Shown here piece by piece: positions 12,397 through 25,200 of a stretch of DNA of 60,000 nucleotides (position 1 is the stretch's first letter; each line of letters opens with the position of its first letter). The notes under the pieces were generated by a model. It ran no database searches and had not been told where the DNA came from. It saw only the letters and a program-made list of their open reading frames with translations. Position numbers and translations under genes: made by a program. Source of the stretch: Owenia fusiformis (Eukaryota > Annelida > Polychaeta > Sabellida > Oweniidae); NCBI GenBank assembly GCA_903813345.2, contig CAIIXF020000011.1, positions 34,404,166 to 34,464,165 of the forward strand, read 5' to 3'.

Positions 12397-13222
12397 GTGC
12401 TTTCTCCTATTTGGCACAGCAAAACAACAGTGACGTCTTTCAATAAAATAAAATGGTACGTGACTGACAACCCATATCACCGAGTAGCTAATAAATTTCA
12501 TAAAAAATACTACACTAAATTTGTTTGAATCAAAACTGTGCTCCAATGATTTTGCCAACAAAATATTTAAGAATGAGCCGGGGAAAGGGAAGCATTGGCA
12601 TGCTAATATTCCTTCCACTTCTTTCAAAAAGGCTAATAAATTATTTGTATAATTTTGCTTCCAATATTGTCACGCCCTCTATACTTTGCAATTGACAGGT
12701 ACAAGGGGTGATCAACAAATAACGCAAAAATAAAGCCCTATCTCAGAAACCAATCCCTAAACAATGTAAATAGAACATCCGAAGAACATGTTTCTGTAAA
12801 TATCTCCTTTTTATACTTTTAACCTTTGTAAATTATTTAATTTAATTTGATGTACTTTTTATGCTCTCCCCAACACGGAGGAAAATAAAGAAACATAAAC
12901 ATATCATCAAACATTCATCAATATTTCCAGAACATTTCAGGTACAATCATTGAAATATGCCAAAATAACAGTTAAGATATAGTGGTATGGGCACCTGAAG
13001 CAGATCTTGAATAGAGTGTAAAATGTGGAGGCAACATTTTAATGACTGAAACAATCTTCTTTTGCACTATTGGGATTGAGTCGGGTAAATATAACCACTA
13101 CCCAGTTCAGATACCCTGGGTGACCTCTTTGTGTATTATCTGCCTTTTAAATGTTTTTTAAATACACCTACATGTTTTCTCTCCAGAAGGATAGAGATGG
13201 AGAGGGCGTGGCTTACCACGAT
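12397..13222. other. intergenic, nothing recognised
   Basis: AT-rich, no supported feature. Confidence 0.45.
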
Positions 13223-13564
13223 GGGTAATACGCCCCAGACAATACTTTTCATACTGGATGATACGCCCCTGACAATAGTTTTCACAATGAATGATACGCC
13301 CCTGACAGTACTTTTCACAGTGTACGATACTGTGTACACTGGATGGTACGCTTCTGACATTACTTTTCATACTGAATAATACACCCCTGACAATATTTTT
13401 CATACAAGATAATATTCCCCTGACAATAGTTTTCAGACTGGATAATACGCCCCTGACAATATTTTTCATACTTGATGATACGCACCTTTATACAATACCT
13501 TTTATACCGGATGATACCCTCCTGGCAATACTTTTCAGACTGGGTGATACGCCCCTGACAATTC
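13223..13564. repeat. 33 bp minisatellite, about 10 units
   Basis: The unit is GGATGATACGCCCCTGACAA followed by TACTTTTCATACT with variants. Unit starts at 13223, 13256 and 13289 are exactly 33 bp apart; a truncated unit lies at 13322. Because 33 is a multiple of three, several frames stay open on both strands, giving false repeat-protein ORFs. Confidence 0.85.
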
Positions 13565-16084
13565 CTAACATTCTTCACGATTTTCCAGATTCACAGAGTG
13601 GTTGTACCCGAGGATGCAACTCGTGCAATGAAAGGTCGTCAATCTGTGGGGTTCTTTGGTTCACCAGACAACGATTGCATAATACAACCAATCGACCCCA
13701 ATTGCGGAACATATGAACATCATTTACACAGAACTTTATGAACATAATTTACATTGAGTATCTACGAAAGCAGCTTGCTGGCGTCGACGTTTATTAGAAT
13801 GAGGCGTACAAATAATACTTTTAGAGGCGCCCCTTTCGAAAATAATCTACTGCTGGCTTTTGTTTTAACCTATGTGATATGATAAGACCGGTTCTCTTGT
13901 GTTGAGGCTCAAGAGCACTACTATTTTATAGATAATATTGTCATAACTTATAATTCTTTGGCTAATAATGCTCACAGTCAAATTGATGCGATTGTAATAA
14001 TATTGTTTATGTGAAATAAAATAACTAGTATAAATAAAAAATGTTTTTCACGCTGTGTCAACTTCCTTTAACGTATTTGGTTACGGATAAACTATGAGTC
14101 CTGAGTTTTAGGAGGGATGATAGCCAAGGGCCTTGAGACCCAGTACGGTTTATTAAAGGTAAATGGCCCATGATCTAATTTTAGGAAAATTTGTTTCTTT
14201 TGTATTGACTATGGGGTAAGTGTGTTGAGAAGTGAGTGGTAAGGGTGTACTTAGTTAAGCTATGGTGACAGTCAATCGCCTTTTTTGCCACACTGGTTTT
14301 GGATAGCTTGCTGTGTCAATTCTTTAAAAACAATAGAAAAGAATGCACTCTTCTTTGCTATAACTGCATATTCTTTAAAATAAACTACAGTCCATCCTAT
14401 TGTGTTGTTAAACTGTAAAGAAATTGCTAAATACATGTGGCCTACCTATGTGTGAAATGTGTTTTAATGTTGCAGTCCAGGCTCTTCGTTTTTTGTTTGA
14501 ATCTCTGCAAAAGTTAAGCCATTGTGATTTTATGACTATATTAGTTCTTAAAAATGGCGGTAAATAATAGATATTATTCCATAATAACATGCTTTTCCCG
14601 GGAAAATAACAGGGAATAAAATTGATATTCAAAAAATCCCGTATCAGCCAAAATCCCGTATTGGATCCCTATCAGCAAAAAATCCCGTTTCAGATCCCGT
14701 ATCAGAACTATTCCCTCGGTCTATCGCCATCGGTCAATATGACATTTTTCCCTGGCCAATATCATATTTTCCCTCGGAATAAAATTCATATTCCAACCCT
14801 CCCATTAAATAACCTCTATTGATTTGATACTTTTGGGTCACGTGTGAACTTAGACCAATCAGAAATGTGGCAGTGAATTTCAAGGATCGAAAGGTATAGA
14901 CCAATTTCAGTAATACTGCGCCACCTTTCGACCCACAAATATATTTTATGAGTTTAGCAGCTTAATGGCATTCCAGCATTACAGGTAATTAGATAAAACT
15001 ATTTTATTTAACAAACGCCAAATTGTACATTGTAAATCTACAGTGTGTATTATACATGTAACTATATCTAATAATAAGCTCGTCTAAAATAATTTATTTC
15101 CTATAAACATGATTAGAATTTAATAACATTTACATTATAATCAACAAAATTTAGACTGTGTACAGAATTTTCTGACTCTGCTAGTACCTCTCGTACTTTT
15201 TATAAGCAAAACCAGATAAACAGGGTGATTAAAAAGTAAAGAAAATGCTCCACTTTTTATAGCTCAGGAAATGAAATTACTACAGCTTGTAAAATTATAT
15301 TACTTAAGTACAACAATATATTCCCATGTTTCATATCGTATAGCCACAAAATTATAAAGTTATGGCTGTTGAATAGTGGGTCATTCTACAATCTGTAGCA
15401 ATTTTCAGCATAAGTGCATTCGTTCTGTATCATTCCAAATATATGATCTCAAAAAACATTTATGGAAAATCAGCATATGAAGTTCAGATTCTTTGGATCG
15501 TTTCAATTTTGTGTATGCTAATTCTGACTCTATAGTATCTTAAAACATTGCGTCGAGAAGTCTACAAATGCTCGTGTAATACCCGTTGCTCGACCTGCGG
15601 CTTGCGGGTACTACATCCTGCAAACATCATTGTGAACAGGTATGACGGCCCATTGAGTAAAATATTTTCTTAGTATTTTCAATGATCAAATGGACTGCAT
15701 TGATCAATCAAAGACTGGCCATCCTTAATATTATTACTAGATGCATTTAATTTTCTAATTAGAGTTCTATAATTTCTATAATTCATTCTTTGCCCATATT
15801 TCTCATATTGCACATATTCTGTGTCTTGGATTACCAAGGTATGAAGTTGAAAGTCAAACTGGTAGGCGAGTATATCTATTCTGTTACGCAAGGCGCCTTC
15901 CGAGTATCAAAATGGACGAACATCCACAGATTTCCTCATGTAGCGAGTACACGTGGGTGCATTGCTGTCTACATCTTTTGATTTTGAGGAGGTTAAATGG
16001 GCTTGACACATGTCTATACTACTATACTTTACTATAACAGCTAGAGGGCCCCTGCTAGAGGCTAAATTGCACTAACATCAGCAC
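13565..16084. other. intergenic, 3' flank of TH; a mariner-like end at 15226
   Basis: Mostly featureless AT-rich DNA. At 15225-15240 ACAGGGTGATTAAAAAGT resembles a mariner-type terminal repeat, but no partner end was found. Confidence 0.35.
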
Positions 16085-16259
16085 TTATCGCACGGTACCA
16101 CATGTCATTTTATTCAGTGCCAGATGAATCTTGGTGACATCTTCTCGCATGGTTTTCGTAACAGTTTGTAGGTCACGTGTGTTGTTGAGGACATCAATGC
16201 GCTGGGTATATGGATCAAACCTAACCTCAAACGGTCTTGGAATATTGGCAGCAAACTTC
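16085..16259 (-). CDS. TH: TH coding exon 11 (residues 452-509), tetramerisation tail
   Basis: It encodes [20 protein letters not shown], then a helix with hydrophobic spacing ([19 protein letters not shown]), and stop TAA. Acceptor GATTTCAG. No canonical poly(A) hexamer is seen within about 1 kb downstream; the variant ATTAAA occurs at 15751-15746. Confidence 0.93.
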
Positions 16260-19200
16260 CTGAAATCGACAAATACTACAGCTATTCAAAAAAAATTACA
16301 ATATTTTGGGATTATTGTCACGTTTATTTTCTAGAAAATCCCCGAAGCGGATACTTTATTTGAAAAAAACTAAGGATTTTTACAATAATGCATTATTTTT
16401 TTGTAAATATGATCGCCATATTAATTATTTTGGAGAATTTAAACATTTTCCTCCAATTTTCCCACTTTGAAACAACTTCATCGATAACATATCGTGAATC
16501 TTTGTGATTCTCACAATCCAAAACCACATAACCATGGGACATTTTATCGACACTTAAATTTTTTCAATAGGACGTGTGCAAGGTTTCTCATACTCGCCAC
16601 ATCGAGTAGTTAACTCAAACAAGACAGATCCATGAACATTGAGCATTCAATTTTAATTGAGAATACAAATTCAGTCTCATTTCATAAAAGTGTCAAAAGC
16701 TCAACAAGGAAATATCGTACAGGGTGAGCAGAAAAAGTAACCCAAACAAATTTTGATAACTCATCCAGCAAGAGTTTAAAGTCATATTTAGCACAATTCA
16801 ACCTTGTTGACATGCGATACTCACCCGATATGAGCCCCCAAACTTTTATCTTAGAGGCTATTTGAAAGATAACAGTTTAGCGTCGTTCAGCTCATATTTT
16901 AAACGAGCTCGTTTCGTTAGATATTTGGAGGTAAAACATGCATGGTATACATCATCTTCTTCAGAAATAATTCTACTAAGCGTCGAAATCAAAATTACCA
17001 GCACAGTATACAATAGACACAAGTATAATGGTTCCCTTTGACACTAACGTGAAATTTCAAATCTCCCGTTATTACCAGCACAGTATATAATATACACAAG
17101 TATAATGATTCCCCTTGACACTAACGTGAAATCTCAAATTTCCCGTTACTTCCAGCACAGTATACAATAGACACAAGTATAATGATTCCCTTTGACACTA
17201 ACGTGCAATTTCAAAGTTCCCGTTCTAAACAAGAAACCCCGAAGCTGAACGGGTATCTGAAGTAGAGCGCATTTAAAATTATGCGCGCTCAACACATTCC
17301 TGTATTGGTTCATATACTTTTCGTTCACGGTTACGTTGTAAAATACATTACAAGCTTAAACTCTCTAATATCTACACTAACAACTCTAAAAGCATCAGAG
17401 AGTTTAAACAATATATTAGAAGGAAAATGAGAGCCATTACACAAGGTGTCTGTGAGTGTGTAGTCAGAACAACTTCACCTGATGCGTTCAAGTTTGCCTT
17501 CAGAGACGAGACTTGCATTTTGAGCATGTTTTGTAGAATGACCATAAAATGAATCTTGTAAGAATGAAGGAACATAGAACAAGATTTAATTGTGCCAAGT
17601 ATGACATAATCTCATGCTGAATGACAGAGGTATTAATATTTGTTTGGGTTACCTTTTTTGGTTTAGCCTTCACAGCTACAGGAAGAAAGTGTTTAAGACA
17701 GTAATGGGGCATTGACACGGTGTAATTTTAATTGCTTCGTACCTCATACGTTCTTTCATATCTTCAAACGATTCAGCTACAAAGTATATAGGTTGGTAGT
17801 CTTGGTCCTGATAAGACTGGACAGCAGTTGTCTCAGCTACAAAGGGACGATGTTCGGGGACATCTGAGAGAGCATGCATCAGTTCACCGAACGACGACAA
17901 AAGACCCGCTCCTATCGCTAGAACTTGCCCATCTTCATTGCAAAGTCCAAATTCCACAGTAAACCAATAGAGCTGAAAATTGGGTCAAACGAAGGTTCAA
18001 TTATTGTAATACGTCCCCGGACTCTACCAGCTAAAAAACTAAGTGAAATAAGATTATGACACAAGGGGGGGGGGGGGGGTGTTGAAAATATTGGGGCGAC
18101 TGGAATACTGAGCGAAACAAATCCCTTCAAACAAAAACCGCAGTACTCACTGTGGCCAACTTCTCGATATCATCGTCCGCTGCACCCAAAGAAGCTAGTC
18201 CAATGTCCTGGGAGAACTGAGCGAATTCTGCGTCAGCTAACATAGGAACATGACCCAGCAACTCGTGCACACAATCCCTATAAAACATGAATACATTCAA
18301 GTCTCATTATCTAATTTTTTCGACCTGGACACCGTTTTGAATGTGTTTTTAAAGATAAAGAAATAAATGCAAAATATACAAACAATCTATCTAAGTCGGA
18401 GTTCTTTGGTGTATTTACTGAATACCATTCACAAGCACGTCTATTCAAATTTACAGTGTGACGGAATAAGATACTAGATACGTATGAACCTTGTTATTAA
18501 ATACGTACGGTTCAGGAGAGTGGTCAGGTTCCGACCCATGACGTACGTACTGCGTACATTGGAACACTCGAAACGCTAGACTAGCAAGAAAGTCGCGTGC
18601 AGACAAAAGACCAGCTACGGGACGAAGTTGGAACCCAGATTTTTCTAAACAAAATTGATAAACAAACTAAGTACGAATTTTTCTTTTGTTCCTGACAACT
18701 GTAAAGGAACATTCTAGAACAACGATTATTTATTCCTTACAATGGTTTTGGATTCTGGCGTTGAATGTTTATAAGCAAGAAATTACTTTTAGTTAAATGT
18801 TTACACATGGAGAAGTCGAGCTGCATACAAATTGCAGTTTTTCTCCATTCACCTTTAATTATAAGATACATATTCCTTTAATCCATTATTTCCCAATAAC
18901 TATTGATTATATAGGGTATAGTAGACTCCCGGGGGTAGACCTTAAGACAGAAAAAATGAATTCATCATACTTTTCATAAAGTTGGAGACAGTCTCTAGTT
19001 GTGGTATGTTGTTCTCGCTATATCCACATTCCTTCTCTAGAAGTGTAAACACCTTCACATGGCGTTTACTGGCGTGTGTTGGGAACAACTCCTTCAGTTT
19101 TCTGTAAACAACGCCCCTAGAATGTGAGAGTGAAAAGTGAGTGACTTTCTGTTATGATATGGTGTTCAAGCAATATTAAGTAATGACAGAATTATTGTAA

Positions 19201-22200
19201 ATTCTCATTTACATAGTTTATATAGTTTTATATGTCTCTGATCTAACATAGAGGTTCTTAGGATAAAGAATAGGAATTGGTGCAGGACGCCTGTCCGGAT
19301 GCCTGGCATATTTTTGTACTTACCACGTACGGATATCCTCCTCGGTGTACTCTACCTCTGGAATAGTCTGACCCCTAAAAAAGTGAATCTCATATAACAT
19401 GGACAAGAATTTTTTAGTTGGCTTGGCTCAATAGATTAGGTAGCAACAGAAAATGATAAATTGTTTCATTTTAAAGAATGGACATTTACAAAAGAACATG
19501 TATATTTGTATATTGTTTTTAAATGATGGAACTATCAATAACTGTCAATCATTTTGTGCCACACTGGTAAGAGAGAGAAATGATGTCACACCCGGGAATT
19601 TCGCGTCATAATTATTCCTCCGCTAGAGGCGCTGCGAGCGCGCGGCCATTTTGCCGGTCAATTCGGGTCAAATATTGTCCAACTTTACACACGATTTTCT
19701 AGTAGTTGATGATGCCCTTTAACGTATGTAATGATTTTTATATAAAGCTTACATGTATCTGGATTAATAAATTTTTATCCTGTGCAGTTTAAACAATTCG
19801 TTTTCTTCCAACTCCATAAAGAATTACATCATATTTTTTTTCGAAAATCAGCGGTAAAACTTGACACTGGTTAGCTATTTTTTCTCTACTTGTAATTTGA
19901 ATTTTAAAATTCCGCCTCGGCCAAGACACAATTTGTATATTTAGCTCAAACTTGTTTCAAATTTGATAAAGATTCATCCATAAATGAAAAAATGCCACCG
20001 GCGCGAAAATGTTGTGTTTTCGTCAAATCTTTGCTGACGATGTAGTTTTTATTTTACGAAGAAATTGTCCCTCCATAGTGAAGCCGTAACTTTACTAATA
20101 TTGAACCTATCAACTTGAAATAAACAGGATTAAAATAAGCAATTCTTTAGAAACACGATGATATGTATCATGCCTATTTAACAATATATATTATGAAAGA
20201 AAATCATAGTTTAAAACACCTATCTGAATAGAAAATTTCATTGCAAACATGAGAAACTGACGGGTTGTACTTATACGTCCGCGCGATGTTTATACACGTT
20301 GCATAGGACGTTGCTATGCACAACAGCGCACCAAGCGGAGGAATAATTATGACGCGAAATTCCCGTGTGTGATGTACTCTTCTTTTGTTACAACCGTACA
20401 TTCTTTAAAATAAAATATAGTTCATTATAGTACGCTTCTTAAGTGGGTTTTAATTTGAAATAATTTCGAAAGGATTGGTATCATATGGAGAACTGAATTC
20501 AACTATTCAACGGTATTTTATGTAATGTTGACTGATTGGCAACAATTTAATGCGAAAGTTATTTAGAAATATTTTATATAACTGTTTTTGTTAACATTTT
20601 TGTTTTTTCAGTGCAATTGTTTTTGCTCCTTTCTACCAATTCTTGAGAATGAAATAAAATGTCTTTCCGAACCTTGTTGAAACAAAATAGCATATACAAC
20701 ATGTTTTGAGACCTCTCAATATTATAGTTATACAAAGGAATTTTTGGTTGATTTTAAAGAAGTATTAAAAAAATTAAAACAATATCCCCCCAAAATAGAT
20801 AAAAATCAAGAAAACCTTTTATTTCATTTACAAGATACTTTTTTAAAATCAACCAAAATTTCCTTTGTACAATTACAATATTGAGAGACCTAAACATGTT
20901 GTGTTAATGTCGTTTTGTTCCAATGAGGTTCGGAAAGATGTTTCATTTCACTCTGGAAACATGATACCAAGAACAAAACAAGTGCTTGATGTGTTTTCTA
21001 AAACAATATAGATGAGAGTATATATATATATATAAGTAAAAATAAGAAGAACTAATAAAATACGTTTGAAAATCTAAACATGTTTCTTTATTCCTCAGTA
21101 GATTTTTCAAAAATGAGAACAAGAGGTATACAGGTAAGTATGACGTAATATTAATATAATTAATTAAACGTCATGGAAACCAATAAACAATTTATTTGTT
21201 TAGTTTTGGTTTAAGATATATACAGGTAAGTATGACGTAATATAAATATAATCCGCTTATATAGTAACCAATAAACAATTTATTTGTTTATTTTTGGTTT
21301 AAAAATATACAGGTAAAAAGGTATATGACGTAATATTAATACAATTAATTATTGTCAGTAGTATTTATCCATCACGTACAATTTAAACATATATTTCAAA
21401 TTATATTGTTACCATTCAAACGATGACCATTAAATTGACGTTGTGTTAATTTTTTAGATTTTTTATGACTTGTTTAAGAGAAACGTGTGTTCAAAAAGTT
21501 CTCCATTTCGATACCACTCCTTTATAAAATACACATGACAAGAAATGATGGAAGCGAAATGTTCCTCTCCAGATTATCACGTTTGGCTTACCATCTGTAT
21601 TTGAAGGCTATTTCAGCAACCTTGGTTCGTCTAGCTCGGTAAATTGGGTCAGAAAATCCCTTTAATTAAAATAGAAAAGTATTCATCTCGTTTATCAGTT
21701 AATGGTAAATAAGCTATTTAGCGATTAAAAACAAAAATGTTAACCTCGCCAAAGGTTTGATTTTTTCCATCTTTAATCTAGTAGTTATTATACTACTCGC
21801 CTTTTCCCGGATCACCAGTGAGGAATAATAATGATTACATCCACCATGCATGGTTCCTTTCTATTATTAAAACTTTGCAAAAAATGATCAGTCTTAAATT
21901 CTTAATTATCAGCTTCTTATTATCTTGGTGAATTTGGGTGTATACTTACCGGATGATTTGAGTCCAAATCAGGTTCAAACTTAGTGAGTAAATGATGACA
22001 TTTATCAAGGTCGGAAATGTGCGTGGGGAACCACGGGACTGAAAATAAAATGTGTTGTAGCTTGAAATCACTGATGTTTCATAGAGTGACAATTATATTA
22101 TCAAAATCAGTTACAATGGTATTTCCATTACAATCTTTAATATTTTAAATAAGTATGGTCTTCCAAATGTGGTTAGGGAACAGATACGCTTTATTCAGTT

Positions 22201-25200
22201 TATTAGTACATATTAGTCGGAATTTCGTATTTTAAAACGTTCGAGATCGAGAGCGCTTTAAATGCTCTGGGGGGGGGGGAGAGAAGCCCCCAAAAAACCC
22301 TCAATGTTTGTTAGCTTCGCACATTCATGGCGTACACTCACAAAACACTCACGCTACCCCACTGTAGACTTACCTGAGTTCGGAATGGTGCTTTCATTCA
22401 GTGATATGACGTCATGTAAAGCAGATGACTGCTTCAGAGCCTTGACAATAATAAGTGCAGCTTCTTTTGTTGCTTCGAATAACATCAACACCTCATACAG
22501 AGCCCCTGTCTTTTTGGACTGCCTAGATTCAATATGTAAGATAGAACATCGTGCGTGCTGCTGAAAAAGTCGAGACTAAATGAGAAAATGTTCTTGTCGC
22601 TAAATCCATTGCATCTACATCTACTGTATATTAGCGAGATTAAAGTCTCCGATAAATCGGGCTACGTATACCGCCGTGTTTACATTAGGGGATTAGAAGA
22701 GTTTATTTTTTATTTAGGTATGCAAGCTACGTATATCAATATTAGGCCTTCATTCATGTACTCGTGTGCATGTAATCAGCATGCCCTTCAATATTATGTA
22801 AACCAGGCTATTCAAGTACTGTATAATGTACACTATTTATGTGTGTACACAATACAATTCCCTGGGAAACAAAACACAAATACTCTTTATATGTTCAAAA
22901 TGAGCCATTTGATTGATGCAAACACTAAATAGCTTCATAAATAACATCTACAAAGTATATCTAATAGTAATTTCCAATTTCAATGGTGAAACTTCCCTGG
23001 TTACGATTATATGGGAAATCATCATGAGACGAAGATCGTTCGCCTTCCTGGCTTACCTCTGAATCGTGTACCCGGTAATCTCTTTATATAGTTTAGCGAG
23101 AGCGGTGCGCCTGCGCAGTTTTAAACTTTGGCGCACACTTTAAGCAATACGTACGCCTTTTAAGAAAATTTACGTGAACGTGAAGAATTCTGGTCCTCTA
23201 GGTATTAGTTTTCCCCTTCAGTACTCACTTGCCCGATTGAATATAAAAATACAAGGAAGATAACATAGCCTAATTCTAAAGATCCATGGAAAAAGAAAAT
23301 GAAAGGGGGACAATAAACCTTAAAGGTCATAACATTTCACGTTAACGTAAACGTTATCTTAAAACGTGTAGTTTAACCTTCCAATAACGGAGCAACCGAT
23401 ACCTTGCGAATCAAGATGCCAGATTATGATGCGCACTTCACGCTTGAATCAATGTTAAAGTTAATTTTGGGCTGTATACGTGCTTGAGTTCACGTAATCG
23501 TGACGTTTAATTTCTTCATTTTTAGTTTACCCAATGTGTGGGTGTGTTCACCATTTCGTCTTTCTGACGGAAGCAATCCCAGACTCATTCATTAATACAT
23601 ACCTTTGCATTATAATACCTATCAATTATTACAATATTTTATAAAAGCCCTTGAAAAGTCAATGCTTTTACGAAACCCCAAATCAATGATTTAGTCTATT
23701 GGTGTCAAATTGAGAGGTATCCATTACATGATCATATCTATTGAAACGCATTCAGAGTTGAGTAAAAGTTTACCTTTTAAGCATGGTTTGGGGCAATTTG
23801 AACTGAATTAATCTGATGGAATTCTTGCAAGAGAATTACTCATAACTATTCAGTTACTTCATGGCTCACGTACCATTGCCCTAACACGAAATCTTACTTA
23901 TGTAAATATCCACTAATTTCCGTGGTTTTCAATCTTTTACCTGATAATATGCGATCGCTTTAAACTAATTTACTTTAACAATGGAGATCGATATTCATGG
24001 CAATTCTAAATGATACTTTAGCTTCTGGTCCCATCAATACAGGTCTAATTAACGCCCCAATCTATTCAGTTCCACAGCAATTTATACGACTTTTTGTTTT
24101 CTTGATAGAGCACTTATTTTGAAATAATTTTGACTTAACACTAGACATGATTTTAGCGTGATTTCTTTCTATAGGAATTGTATTAATAACTGTATAGTGG
24201 AATTCTTTAGTAGTTTCCATTCAAGTCGTCTAGTCTTAATTTAGCACTATCGTTTCTCGACCATTTTTCTCCATTAACCCAAAGAATAATTACTGTATTT
24301 ACGATATGAAAATGTGGATTTGATTCATAACTCACCTCGAATATTCGCAGTATACGAGATAGTGAGCCCAAGCCATCTCTTAATGTCAGCAACAGGGTGC
24401 ACTTTTGTAATTCACGGGTTTTCAAATCTTCATCATCTTCAACACCATTTCGAAATTGAAGTTCCTCAATGATTTCTTCATCTTCTGAAAGCGACGCCCG
24501 TCTTTCTCGTTCTTTTTCTTTTTCAACTTTTTCATATTCAGCGTTTGTTAGACGTTCAAATTTGGCGTCTTCGATAAGGCTTCTGTGTTTCCAGGAGCCA
24601 CCGTGCTATAAAATGATTTAAAATCGAAAAATTACTTTCTGTATGTATTTATCCATACAAAACAATTTACTTTTCTCTCAGGATTCATTTGACATTTCAA
24701 ATCACATCAATGGTCCTTCATCAGTAATTGAAAATATTTTCAGATTATTAGATTTTAGTGCATCACATCATATGATAAAAAAAACTAAACTAGATAGAAA
24801 AAATGAAAAATAGCTTTCTTTTTATTCCAAGATTTAATAACAGTACTCAAATAATGTTTTTACGTAATATCAAATAATGTTTTTTTATTAGAAAATTAAC
24901 ACCATCTTCCTTTTTATTCACAGATCTAATGAAAGTAGTCAAATAATGTTTTTACGTAAAAATTAAAATTACCTTTCTGGTACTCAAATAATGTTTTTAC
25001 GTAAAAATTAAGATTAGCTTTCTTTTTATTCCAAGACGCTATAACAGTGCTCAAATAATGTTTTTACGTAAAGATTGAGATTAGCTTTCTTTTTATTTTA
25101 AGATTTAATAACAGTACTCAATAATGTCTTTACGTGAGCTTTCTTTTTATTTCAAGATTTAAAAATAGTAATCAAATAATGTTTTTACACGAAGCTTTCT

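Noticed and set aside
15225-15245. Mariner-type terminal motif ACAGGGTGATTAAAAAGT
   Set aside because: No opposite end or transposase found, so only a possible solo remnant. The CACCCTGTA near 59637 is too far away and unrelated in flank.
18064-18079. Poly-G runs at 18064, 22271, 27306, 37771 and 45863 as quadruplex or functional elements
   Set aside because: Single homopolymer tracts are common in this genome and have no positional pattern relative to genes.
22555-22932. 125-codon plus-strand ORF overlapping TH exon 3
   Set aside because: It begins at the antisense of the exon 3 acceptor and runs through intron 2. No domain or codon signal.
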